The notes: generated by a model from the sequence alone, not told the origin. Counted from the first letter of the stretch, positions 1 through 6,969 are shown. The stretch is DNA of 7,946 bases from Phycisphaerae bacterium (GCA_022842805.1 JALHOX010000021.1:14449-22394); one strand, 5' to 3'. A program made the numbers and translations.

Positions 1-789
1 GCCCGCTCCTCGCTCACCGTGCCCCTGATGCTCAATGATCAGGTCGTCGGCACGCTCAACGTCGAGTCCAATCAGGTCGCCGCCTTCACCGAGGACGACC
101 GCCAGTTCGCCGAAATCTTCGGCCGCTACATCGCCATGGCGCTGCAGATCCTGCGGCTGCTCGTGGTCGAACGCCGCGCCACCACCGGCCAGCTCGCGGC
201 CGACGTCGCCGCCGAGCTCGCCGCCCCGCTCAACGACATCATCACCGACACCGTCAGCGTCCTCGAAGACTTCATCGGCCACGACGACCTGCGCCGCAGG
301 CTGAACGCCATCATCGAAAACGTCGATCGCGTAAAGCGCAGCATCCAGCAGCTCAGTCAGCCCCGCGGCATCACCGGCATGGTCGACGAGGCCCCCAGCG
401 ACGACCCCGTCCTCTCCGGCAAACGCATCCTCATCGCCGAAGACGAAGACGTCATCCGCGACACAATCTCCGAAGTGCTCACCCGCGGCGGCGCCCTCAC
501 CTACACCGCCGCCGACGGACACGACGCCCTGGCCCTCCTCCACCAGCAGAAATTCGACCTCGTCCTCACCGACATCAAAATGCCCGGCTGCTCAGGCTAC
601 GAAGTCTTCGCCGCCGCCCGGGCCGCCGGCGCCAAGTGCCCCGTCATCATGATCACCGGCTTCGGCTACGACCCCGACCACGCCATCGTCCGCGCCAGCC
701 GCGAAGGCCTGGCGGCCGTGCTCTTCAAGCCCTTCAAAGTCGAAGACCTGATCCAGCAGGTTCGGGATGCGTTGAAGATCGTGAAGTAA
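1..789 (+). CDS. GAF / degenerate DHp / receiver-domain signalling protein (5' end missing)
   Basis: The reading frame is open from base 1, so the gene begins upstream of the window; 262 codons are visible before TAA at 787-789. Residues 1-50 (counted from base 1) read VPLMLNDQVVGTLNVES...FTEDDRQFAEIFG, the end of a GAF sensory domain. Residues about 57-122 form a helical segment resembling a HisKA dimerisation domain: VAAELAAPL matches the usual VAHExxxPL, but Ala replaces the phospho-accepting His. No HATPase domain follows. Residues about 140-262 are a complete receiver domain: acidic cluster EDED (147-150), phospho-acceptor Asp191 in LTDIKMPG, Thr219 in MITG and Lys243 in FKPF. The protein probably accepts phosphate from a partner kinase, with the GAF domain sensing a ligand. 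There is no DNA-binding domain after the receiver, so the output is probably by protein contact. Domain calls are firm; function is inferred. Confidence 0.9.
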   Translation, partial: ARSSLTVPLMLNDQVVGTLNVESNQVAAFTEDDRQFAEIFGRYIAMALQILRLLVVERRATTGQLAADVAAELAAPLNDIITDTVSVLEDFIGHDDLRRRLNAIIENVDRVKRSIQQLSQPRGITGMVDEAPSDDPVLSGKRILIAEDEDVIRDTISEVLTRGGALTYTAADGHDALALLHQQKFDLVLTDIKMPGCSGYEVFAAARAAGAKCPVIMITGFGYDPDHAIVRASREGLAAVLFKPFKVEDLIQQVRDALKIVK

Positions 790-1020
790 TGCTTGCGGGG
801 GGCTCCGCTCGATTTGCTCGATCCGCCACGCGCTACTCCGCCCGCCGCTTTCAATGAAGCCCGCCTTGGCGTGCAGGATTGTGAGAACATCGTTCGCCGT
901 CAGCAGGTCGTCGAGTTCGCGGCCCTCCGCTTCGCTCAGTTGGCCAGATTGCGACCGTTCGGAAAGTTCGCGATAGCGCATCTGGTCGTCGGCGTCAAAG
1001 CCCTGGGCCGATAGGCGCAT
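592..1020 (-). pseudogene. Small planctomycete-type protein, probably frameshifted (genuine part about 850-1020)
   Basis: Read from ATG at 1020, the first 50 or so residues (FDADDQMRYRELSERSQSG, LSEAEGRELDDLLTANDV, LTILHAKA) match a pattern I recall from small planctomycete proteins of unknown function: a charged helix with D/E-x-x-R...L...G-x-L-S/T-x-x-E, then a helix ending in (H/Q)(A/S)KAR-x-SLK. Here the frame reads HAKAGFIE, whereas the next frame over the same bases reads RASLKAAG, which would restore that ending. One base therefore seems lost near 859-864. After that point the frame stays open to TGA at 592-594 only because it lies antisense to the receiver-domain gene, overlapping it by 198 bases. 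A third frame has TAG at 833-835. The upstream frame is open to a stop at 1066-1068, so the N-terminus is uncertain and probably short. No ribosome-binding site is obvious. It could also be a real 142-residue gene; I favour a remnant. Confidence 0.45.
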
Positions 1021-1418
1021 GGCATAATCGCGTGGGTGTCGCCCTCGGATGGACGGAGAACGCGCTCAACTGCGGAGTGGTTCACCTACATTTCCTCAGC
1101 ATATACCCAGCGCGAACGCACCGCTGTACCCGGCGGACGATGGCCGGCGACGCAATGTTTCCGGCCAAGTTCGAGCGGTCAGACTGGTTAAACGATTTCG
1201 AACACGAATATCAAGGAGGCAGCCAACGCGAACGTCGGTGTCCGGCGGATGCTGGCGGCCCGCGCGAGTCGCTAGTGCATACGCAGCAGTCGCTGTCGCC
1301 TAATCTGCCACTTGGCGGTCGACGGCGAGGCGCTGTGCTGGGTATCGCCCCCCCGTAGCATCCACTTATCAAAGCGTGGACAGAGCGCCTCGAGCTCGCG
1401 GTTCAAATAAGGCCGCGT
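1021..1418. other. Intergenic region without a convincing gene
   Basis: A plus-strand frame is open from 1032 to 1358, but its product (many Arg, Pro and Gly, no motif) resembles no family I know and has no good ribosome-binding site. The minus strand holds no long frame here. The base composition is less GC-rich than the receiver gene. The only structure I see is the inverted-repeat element at 1326-1392, listed separately, which lies just downstream of the DAC-domain gene. No tRNA, promoter or CRISPR-like repeat was recognised. Confidence 0.5.
1326..1392. repeat. Three-helix inverted-repeat element downstream of the DAC-domain gene
   Basis: CGAGGCGCT (1326-1334) and AGCGCCTCG (1384-1392) form a perfect 9-bp stem. 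Two smaller hairpins sit side by side inside it: TGCT (1336-1339) with AGCA (1357-1360), enclosing GGG/CCC, and TCCAC (1361-1365) with GTGGA (1376-1380), enclosing TT/AA. Together they tile almost the whole interval as a three-way junction. In the minus-strand reading it lies 27-93 bases after the stop of the DAC-domain gene, with no U-run after it, so it is not a classical terminator. It may be a 3' UTR structure, a DNA element, or chance. Confidence 0.35.
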
Positions 1419-3212
1419 CTACTCGGCCTCGTAGTAGAACGCCGGATCGAAACGCGAATTCGGTACGAGGTCTTGTCTGATGATTCGGAAGCCCGACGGG
1501 TCCTCTTGCTCCGTCCGTTCGTCAATTTGGCGCACCAGTCTATTTACCGTTTCGCAGTGATCCTGCAAGAGATAAAAAGCGTGCCGCTCGATCCAACTTA
1601 TGATCCTACTAAATCGCCTGCGGCTGACTCGTGCCGCAAATGTGATTTCGCGGAGTTCCTCGATCCTACTTTCAATTTCTGAACGTCTAATAGCCGAGGG
1701 CAGATCCGGAATCAGGTCAACGCCGCCATCTTCCGAAACAACGATAGCAATGCACGCCGATCCGTGACCCTGAACATACCTTACCGCGGAGTTGTATCGC
1801 GCACCTCGAGCCGGATCTCCTTGCGGTGACGCAACGCCATCCAAAATCACACCAATTGCGTAGCATTGGCCGTCCGGACTCATTAATACCGCACCGTCAA
1901 TCGGCGTCAGGTGCTTTATCAGCTGGGGTGTCGCGCGACGAGGTTCAATGGTAATACTCTGCCTAGAAAGTCGCTTCGCCTCTGCAGCCGCATCCGCGGT
2001 CACGACTATCATCGTACCGTGCCTCTCGGTCGATATGCTCGCAACGACTGTCACGATTCGCTCGGCATCGTCGGTCGGGACAGCCGGGAAGATTCGGCGC
2101 ACATCGACACGTAGCTTATCCGCGTCGAATGGCGGGGCCGGAAGCCGCGGTTGACCAGAGCGTACATCCATTAGCGGCTGACCAGCGTGTGCCAATTCCC
2201 AGTGATGGTGACCCAGCACTCTGACTTCGAAGAGGTCTTCATCATTGCGACTGTACTCACCTATCTCAACTAGGCCGAAAATGGATGCGGCGTTCACATG
2301 CAGGGCAAGCCCACGCCCAGCGAGTTCCAGCACCTTCCTGGCACCTCGCGCGTTTCGAATGCTGAGCGGAGTCGCGAACTTAACCGCAGGTAAAACGCCA
2401 TCGTGTTCTCGCCGAGCGACGACCATACGTCCACAACCGGCGGCCTGTTCGTACTTAAGCGCCGCTATTCCATTGCAGGCCTCGAAAAAACGCTGCCAAT
2501 CGCCGATTTGGTCCAAGTTCTGATCGCATTTGTACACGCAGTCCATCGTGAACCGAGCGCCGGCGCTTCGGACAAGTTCGTCGGGACTGCGCGCCGATCG
2601 CCCCAACCCCTCACCCGCGTTCGGTCTACTGAGTTCGAGCTCCGCGTCGCGCAAGAACTCGTCGACCGTCGCGTCGACCAAGGAGACCGCTGCCTTGAAC
2701 GACCGATATGCGTGAATCCGCGCTCGGTCGACCGTGAGGCGTGGATGTGCGACGACGAACTCTGTTTGGAGCCCCAGTACAGTTGAGACGAGGTAGCCGT
2801 CGCGCGCCACCGGAAAAGAAACGAAGTACTGCACGCCATCCGGCTTGTTCACACACTCTGCGATAATCTTGCATACGGTCTCGTGAATCGCGCGCCTCCG
2901 CAGCCGCTCCGTCTCGCTGTCCTGCACGCCAGGGTGGCTGTGGAGAACTTTGCTTTCGGGATAGTTTGCCGGAAGTGACTCGGCAAGCTTGAGTACTCCA
3001 TAAAATGAATTAGACGATATCCAGAAGTCATCTTCGGGTTCGACGCAAGCGGGCAAACGATCTCGGCGATCCTCGTCGAGAATGCCGATCAGGAATACCT
3101 CCGGTTCAAATCGCTTATCGAGTAGCCTAAAAACCGCATTTGCATGCACCTCCTGATCGATACAAAAGTGCTGTTGGAAACCCCACATGAAGTGGGTAAT
3201 CGCTTGACCCAT
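1419..3212 (-). CDS. DisA_N/DAC-domain protein with a long N-terminal putative sensor region
   Basis: The protein has 597 residues, starting at the ATG at 3212 (MGQAITHFMWGFQQHF) because GGAGG lies five bases upstream; a TTG at 3230 overlaps that site. Residues about 390-505 match the DAC (DisA_N) fold: HGTMIVVT, then LTPIDGAVLMSPDG with the DGA motif at 439-441, AIGVILDG, GARYNSAVRY, and IAIVVSEDGGVDLIPDL. DAC enzymes join two ATP into c-di-AMP and use DGA and RHR. Here RHR is R472-Y473-N474, so the chemistry may differ or be lost. Residues 1-375 (with HSHP at 91-94 and WELAHAGQPLMDVRSG near 338-353) look like one or two input domains; I recall DAC domains fused to such sensor modules, but cannot name this one. 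Residues 510-597 are mostly helical and charged. No signal peptide or membrane segment is seen, so it is probably cytoplasmic. Codons such as AGG, ATA and TTG suggest foreign origin. It stands alone in its orientation, away from ribosomal or cell-wall genes. Confidence 0.8.
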   Translation of the reverse strand: MGQAITHFMWGFQQHFCIDQEVHANAVFRLLDKRFEPEVFLIGILDEDRRDRLPACVEPEDDFWISSNSFYGVLKLAESLPANYPESKVLHSHPGVQDSETERLRRRAIHETVCKIIAECVNKPDGVQYFVSFPVARDGYLVSTVLGLQTEFVVAHPRLTVDRARIHAYRSFKAAVSLVDATVDEFLRDAELELSRPNAGEGLGRSARSPDELVRSAGARFTMDCVYKCDQNLDQIGDWQRFFEACNGIAALKYEQAAGCGRMVVARREHDGVLPAVKFATPLSIRNARGARKVLELAGRGLALHVNAASIFGLVEIGEYSRNDEDLFEVRVLGHHHWELAHAGQPLMDVRSGQPRLPAPPFDADKLRVDVRRIFPAVPTDDAERIVTVVASISTERHGTMIVVTADAAAEAKRLSRQSITIEPRRATPQLIKHLTPIDGAVLMSPDGQCYAIGVILDGVASPQGDPARGARYNSAVRYVQGHGSACIAIVVSEDGGVDLIPDLPSAIRRSEIESRIEELREITFAARVSRRRFSRIISWIERHAFYLLQDHCETVNRLVRQIDERTEQEDPSGFRIIRQDLVPNSRFDPAFYYEAE

Positions 3213-3217
3213 AACAA

Positions 3218-3222
3218 CCTCC
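3218..3222 (-). promoter_or_regulatory. Shine-Dalgarno GGAGG that fixes the DAC-gene start
   Basis: The minus strand reads GGAGG, then TTGTT, then ATG at 3212-3210. The five-base spacing is good and selects this ATG over the in-frame TTG at 3230, which lies upstream of the site. Confidence 0.75.
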
Positions 3223-3473
3223 AGGAGCAAATGCTATGAAAAGCTTCCACGATGCGATTGTCCCACATGTGCGGGATACCGTCGATGGGCGCCGGACACG
3301 GCTCCGAACCCAAGGCAGTTTGCACCATACACGCCATGTGGATTTAGTTGACCGCTGGTGAAGTGACGGCGTTCTTCAGGTTTCGGGCGCGGCGTAAACC
3401 CCGGCTCGGCGTGGCAGCTCCGGTCATCGCGGCCAGCGACGCTTATGCACCTCCGGCAGCCACGAGACACCCG

Positions 3474-3511
3474 ACAAATAATAAGGCCCCGCGCCGCCAA
3501 GCGCAGGGCCT
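3474..3511 (-). terminator. Intrinsic terminator of the PPC/Ig/dockerin gene
   Basis: On the minus strand AGGCCCTGCGC pairs with GCGCGGGGCCT around the 6-base loop TTGGCG. This is an 11-bp stem with one U-G wobble, followed by the T-rich tail TATTATTTGT. It begins 43 bases after the stop codon at 3554. On the plus strand the wobble becomes a C/A mismatch and there is no T-run, so it is directional. Confidence 0.8.
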
Positions 3512-3553
3512 CACCGTCGTTCGCGCACTCCCAAAAGGTCGGATCGCGCTACA

Positions 3554-5803
3554 TCAGCAACCCGTCAGCAGGCAAACAAACGGCCCAATATCCGCCACCG
3601 TCACAAAGTTGTCGCCGTTCGTATCCGCCAGGTTGATGTTGCAGGTCGGGTTCGCCGCCGCGTAGGCCGCCGGGTTCGTGATCGCCAGCACAAACGCGCC
3701 GATATCCGCCACTGTCACAAATCCGTCGCAGTTCACATCGCCCACGATGCCCTGACCCGCGTAGTCGATCGGCACCAGATACTCCGTCTGATGCACGAAC
3801 GGCGAGCAATTGAGCTGCGACTGGTCACTCACGATCAGCCGCAACACATAGCAGCAGCCCTCCAGCCCAACCGTGTTGAACGAGCCGAGCAGACCATTCA
3901 CGACCGGCGTATTGCCCGACGAAATCGTCACCCAGCCGTTCGTCGCCGGGTCGCTGCGCTGCAGCGTCCAGCCCAGCAGGTTCGCATCGTTCGCCGTGCC
4001 GATCACCTGCACCACGCCGTTCACCACCGCACACTCCGCCGGCGACGTGATCACCGCCACCGGCGGTGTGTTGTCCACAGTGATCTCGGCGTTGGCCGTG
4101 CTCACCTGCCCGCAGATATCGCGCACCGTCAGCCGCACCTCATAATCGCCATCCGGCACGCCCGGCGTCTGCGTATTCCAGCCGCCCGTCGTCAGCGGAT
4201 CGTTCGTCACCGGCGTGGTGTAATTCGCCACACCGCTCTGCACCGGCGTAAACGCGCCGCCGCTGGTCGGGCGATACTCGACCGAATAGTTCAGGAAGCA
4301 AATGTCCCACGCCGTGCCGTCGAAGCAGATCAGTCCGCCCAGCACGTTGCCATCGACCGGCGACCGCAGTTCGCACGCCGGCGCCGCGCCGTCGACATAA
4401 ACAAACTCGACATCGCTGTTGCTGTCGCCGCACGCGTTGCGGACGGTCAGCCGCAGAAAGTAGTAGCCGTTCAGCCCGCTCGTGTTCCAGTTCGCCAGCA
4501 GCGCATTGCTGACAGGCGAGTTTCCGCTCGCGATCGTGGTCCAGATCCCGCCCGATTGCGGCCGACTGTCGAGCACCCAATCCGCCAGTGCATCGGCGCC
4601 CGTGCTCGCCGTGCCGATCACCGGCACCGTTCCGCGACAGACGCACTCGGTGGTGATCGGATCGGTGATGTCCGCGCTCGGCTCGCCGGCCCCGTTGAAC
4701 AGGAAATTGAAATCGAGGCTGCCGCCGCCCTGAGAAGGGTTGTAGTCCGCCACCTTGATCAGATACTCGACATCCTTCTGCACCGGCACGTTCAGCAGTT
4801 GCGATTGCGTGCTCGTGCCCGAGTCATCGTCGCACGCGATCTGCGTGTTGCCCCCGTCGCAGCCTACGTCCGGATCGACGAAAAAGTCGCAGCCATCAAT
4901 CCAGATCGAAATCACCGTGTCATAGCTCGACCCATTGGTATTGACGCTGATCGACCCATCGCACGGCGGGACGTAGCGGTACCAGACCGAGTTGCTCACC
5001 CCGACGTTGCTCAGCTCGCACGATTCATTCGAATCGCACACCTCGGTCTGCGCGTTGCCGGTCCGCAGCAGCGGCGGGTTGTACGCCACGCCGCCGATCG
5101 TCGTGGCATTCTCGCACGCGTCGTTAGGCGGGAAGTAGCGCAGGTTGAAATCGAGCGTGCCGCCGCCCGAAGTCGTGTTGAAGTCGGCCACTTTGATCCG
5201 GTAAATCGTGCCAGCGGTCACATCCAAGAAGACGCGCGACCACGTCGGATTCCCGAACTCCGGCGCATTGTCATTGCACGCCAGTTGCGTCCCGCCGCCT
5301 GCGCAGATTTGGCCGACCGGAAATCGACACCCGCTCCACACCGAGAGCACCGTGTTGTAATTGCTGCCCTGCGTGTTGATCTCAATCGTCCCATCCGCGT
5401 CCGGCGTGTACGAGTACCAAACCGAGTTGCTCACACCCACCCCGCCCGACTCACAAGACTCGATGTTGTCGCACGTCTCCGCGTCGGCGGTGACGGTCGA
5501 ATAGGTCGGCGGGTTGTAGGTCGTCACGTTCCCCGGAATCACCGTGCCATTACTGCATTCGTCGTTCGCCAGCCCACCCGTCTCGATGTTCGGTTCGGTC
5601 GCGTCGCCCACGTATTCCTCGACTGGCGTAGCCCCAAGACTCTTCGGCGCGGCGTCACCTTCGCCGCCGCTCGCAAAGGTCGCCTTCACGGCGGCGATGC
5701 TCTCGCCGCTCGGGAGTGCCGCGCCCGCGGCCGGCAGTACGCCGGCGGGGATCGTCATGGAGGCGGCGGTCAGAATAGATGTTCGAATCAGATGTCTTTT
5801 CAT
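3554..5803 (-). CDS. Exported multidomain protein: two PPC-like repeats, three Ig-like modules, dockerin-like tail
   Basis: The protein has 749 residues. The ATG at 5803 is chosen because GGAGA lies eight bases upstream and a signal peptide follows: basic MKRHLIR, a hydrophobic stretch, and likely cleavage near AAGA-AL (28-29). The frame is open further upstream, but that sequence is Arg-rich and non-descript. Residues about 79-222 and 226-368 are two copies of a PPC-like beta domain; both share VGVSNSVWY, an NTxGSxYxTV core and a Cys-rich start (NDECSN / NDACEN). Residues about 377-471, 472-577 and 578-680 are three Ig-like modules with IGTA...W and YxxRLxVxD patterns. Residues 687-749 carry two calcium-loop motifs, D689-N691-D693...D700 and D727-N729-D731...D738, as in dockerin type I, with Cys692 and Cys721 possibly paired. 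No enzyme domain, LPXTG or PEP-CTERM signal is seen, so it is probably a surface or matrix binding protein. Confidence 0.9.
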   Translation of the reverse strand: MKRHLIRTSILTAASMTIPAGVLPAAGAALPSGESIAAVKATFASGGEGDAAPKSLGATPVEEYVGDATEPNIETGGLANDECSNGTVIPGNVTTYNPPTYSTVTADAETCDNIESCESGGVGVSNSVWYSYTPDADGTIEINTQGSNYNTVLSVWSGCRFPVGQICAGGGTQLACNDNAPEFGNPTWSRVFLDVTAGTIYRIKVADFNTTSGGGTLDFNLRYFPPNDACENATTIGGVAYNPPLLRTGNAQTEVCDSNESCELSNVGVSNSVWYRYVPPCDGSISVNTNGSSYDTVISIWIDGCDFFVDPDVGCDGGNTQIACDDDSGTSTQSQLLNVPVQKDVEYLIKVADYNPSQGGGSLDFNFLFNGAGEPSADITDPITTECVCRGTVPVIGTASTGADALADWVLDSRPQSGGIWTTIASGNSPVSNALLANWNTSGLNGYYFLRLTVRNACGDSNSDVEFVYVDGAAPACELRSPVDGNVLGGLICFDGTAWDICFLNYSVEYRPTSGGAFTPVQSGVANYTTPVTNDPLTTGGWNTQTPGVPDGDYEVRLTVRDICGQVSTANAEITVDNTPPVAVITSPAECAVVNGVVQVIGTANDANLLGWTLQRSDPATNGWVTISSGNTPVVNGLLGSFNTVGLEGCCYVLRLIVSDQSQLNCSPFVHQTEYLVPIDYAGQGIVGDVNCDGFVTVADIGAFVLAITNPAAYAAANPTCNINLADTNGDNFVTVADIGPFVCLLTGC
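4700..5569 (-). repeat. Internal duplication of the PPC-like domain
   Basis: Two tandem protein-level repeats of about 143 residues lie at 5138-5569 and 4700-5128, separated by a three-residue linker. They share the start ND(E/A)C(S/E)N, the SNSVWY block and the ending GGG(T/S)LDFN. They differ at many positions, so the duplication is old or shared by the family. Confidence 0.75.
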
Positions 5804-5811
5804 ACGTGAAA

Positions 5812-5816
5812 TCTCC
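5812..5816 (-). promoter_or_regulatory. Shine-Dalgarno GGAGA fixing the start at 5803
   Basis: The minus strand reads GGAGA, eight bases, then ATG at 5803-5801. It picks the start that gives a signal peptide, out of a frame open to 6217. Confidence 0.65.
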
Positions 5817-6067
5817 AACGACCTCGCGGGTCGCGCAGGGGAATATCGGGCCGGCCCGCCAATCTGGAGCCAATGCAGGTCCGCCGACAATCGCTGAAAC
5901 GAGGTCGGCGCGGCTGGCTTACGCGGCCGCGCTCTTTTTCGGACGCGATCCCTCGAATTCAGAAAATCCCCCAAATTTTCACGTACTTTGCCCCGCCGAC
6001 CCCGCAACCGCGCTAGAGAATGAGTGTCAGGACCGGCCCAACGCGGGCCACGATGCAACATGTCCCT

Positions 6068-6072
6068 GGGAG
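6068..6072 (+). promoter_or_regulatory. Shine-Dalgarno GGGAG fixing the start at 6079
   Basis: GGGAG is followed by six bases and then ATG at 6079. The downstream paralogue has the same GGGAG and six-base spacing at 7255-7265, which supports both starts. Confidence 0.7.
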
Positions 6073-6078
6073 ACTGAG

Positions 6079-6969
6079 ATGCGACGACTTCTGATCTGCG
6101 CGACCATGATTCAATTGGCGGCGGCAATGGCGTCCGCCGGAGTGGTCGTAACGCGCGGCGACGTCGATGTCGCCTCGCTCGGCTCCTCCGGCCGACAAGG
6201 CAGCACTTCCGGCGCAATCTCCGATAACCCGGGCGTCCTCGGCGGGACCGCCGGGCTGGTCGTCTTGGATTCTCTGGTCATGGCCGGACCGGTCGCGCCG
6301 GGCGAACTACCGACCACTCCGGGCACCACCGGCGAAGTCACCACGCAGAGCCGTTCGACGATCGACTTCATCCGCACCGGGTCCGAACTCGTGATCGACT
6401 TCGGGGCCGTCTCCGCCACGGACATCATCAACATGGATGGCGGCGGCTATCTCGGCGACAGCAGCGCCTCCATCGAAGTACGTTTCGTGCTCGACGCAAA
6501 TACGAACTACACGCTGCAAGGCGACGTCGCGTTCGACGACGAGGATGGCCCCGCCTACCTGATTATCGGCGGCGGCACCGTCGGAAACTTCGTCCTGCGC
6601 TTCGGCCCTGCCGGCAACGGCCCCATCGACCTCTCGGGAGTTCTCACTCCCGGCGAATACCGCATCTCGCTCGGACAGCGCGTCTTCGAAGTGCCGCAGG
6701 CCGGCGAGAATTTCGGCGACTTCTCCGAAGCAGGATCGTGCGGCGGGCGCTTCGTGCTCAATCCCAACGCCCCATTCGCCGCCGGCGACATGAATTGCGA
6801 CGGCTTCATCACTGTCGGCGACATCGGCGGCTTCGTCCTCGCCCTGACCGATCCCGCCGCGTACAGCGTCGCTAATCCCAGCTGCGACATCGACCTCGCC
6901 GACGTCAACCACGACGGCTTCGTCACCGTCGGCGACATCAGCGCCTTCGTCGCGCTGCTGGTCAACTGA
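6079..6969 (+). CDS. Exported beta-rich protein with dockerin-like tail (first tandem paralogue)
   Basis: The protein has 296 residues. The ATG at 6079 has GGGAG six bases upstream and begins a signal peptide (MRRLLICATM, then a hydrophobic stretch, likely cleavage after ASA at 18-20). The body, residues 21-230, is Gly/Asp/Thr-rich with alternating hydrophobics typical of beta-sandwich proteins. Blocks shared with the next gene are GDVD, SGRQGST, LPTTPGT, RTGSE, MDGG-x-YLG, EVRF-x-LDAN, VAFDDE, GNGPI and YRISL. I recognise no named family. Residues 236-296 are a dockerin-like tail with two calcium loops (D237-N239-D241...D248 and D275-N277-D279...D286) and Cys240/Cys269. The Cys at residue 7 lies inside the signal peptide, too early for a lipobox. 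It is divergent from the PPC/Ig protein, whose tail is closely similar, and probably acts outside the cytoplasm. The role is unknown. Confidence 0.9.
   Translation: MRRLLICATMIQLAAAMASAGVVVTRGDVDVASLGSSGRQGSTSGAISDNPGVLGGTAGLVVLDSLVMAGPVAPGELPTTPGTTGEVTTQSRSTIDFIRTGSELVIDFGAVSATDIINMDGGGYLGDSSASIEVRFVLDANTNYTLQGDVAFDDEDGPAYLIIGGGTVGNFVLRFGPAGNGPIDLSGVLTPGEYRISLGQRVFEVPQAGENFGDFSEAGSCGGRFVLNPNAPFAAGDMNCDGFITVGDIGGFVLALTDPAAYSVANPSCDIDLADVNHDGFVTVGDISAFVALLVN

Larger units (their letters stand above)
3213..3553. other. Spacer between the DAC-domain gene and the PPC/Ig/dockerin gene
   Basis: No gene is supported here. Short open frames exist on both strands but lack family resemblance and ribosome-binding sites. 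The part near 3213-3340 is the leader of the DAC-domain gene. It contains the 8-bp palindrome CACATGTG at 3264-3271, about 52 bases upstream of the ATG, which could be an operator but is short enough to be chance. I see no strong -35/-10 pair. The part near 3474-3511 is the terminator of the upstream minus-strand gene, so the DAC-domain gene should be transcribed from its own promoter. Confidence 0.5.
5804..6078. promoter_or_regulatory. Divergent promoter region between two exported-protein genes
   Basis: These 275 bases separate genes running in opposite directions, so promoters for both should lie here. An AT-richer patch near 5955-5990 stands out from the GC-rich surroundings and is the best place to look, but no clear -35/-10 or sigma-54 pair was found. 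The ribosome-binding sites are GGAGA at 5812-5816 (minus) and GGGAG at 6068-6072 (plus). The plus frame is open through this region from 5779, but the translated sequence has no signal or domain character. Confidence 0.5.

Noticed and set aside
1032..1358. A 108-codon plus-strand frame in the gap before the DAC gene
   Set aside because: There is no recognisable motif, no ribosome-binding site and atypical composition. A second overlapping plus frame of similar quality indicates chance.
1326..1392. tRNA-like fold
   Set aside because: It has an acceptor-like stem and two arms, but lacks the T-loop TTC motif, a D-loop GG and a third arm of the right size.
3264..3271. CACATGTG palindrome as an operator of the DAC gene
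   Set aside because: An 8-bp palindrome is common by chance, and no second copy or matching promoter was found.
3791..5809. A 672-codon open frame on the plus strand
   Set aside because: It is antisense to the PPC/Ig/dockerin gene. Its product is extremely rich in Arg, His and Ala, as expected from reading C-ending codons backwards, and shows no domain.
5779..6078. N-terminal extension of the plus-strand gene from 5779
   Set aside because: The ATG at 6079 has a good ribosome-binding site and signal peptide, and the paralogue at 7266 starts at the equivalent position.
6079..6141. Lipoprotein signal peptide at Cys7 of the first paralogue
   Set aside because: The Cys lies before the hydrophobic core, too close to the N-terminus for a lipobox, and the paralogue has no Cys there.
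5804..6217. N-terminal extension of the minus-strand gene up to 6217
   Set aside because: The extension is Arg/Pro-rich, overlaps the divergent gene, and would bury a good signal peptide and ribosome-binding site at 5803.
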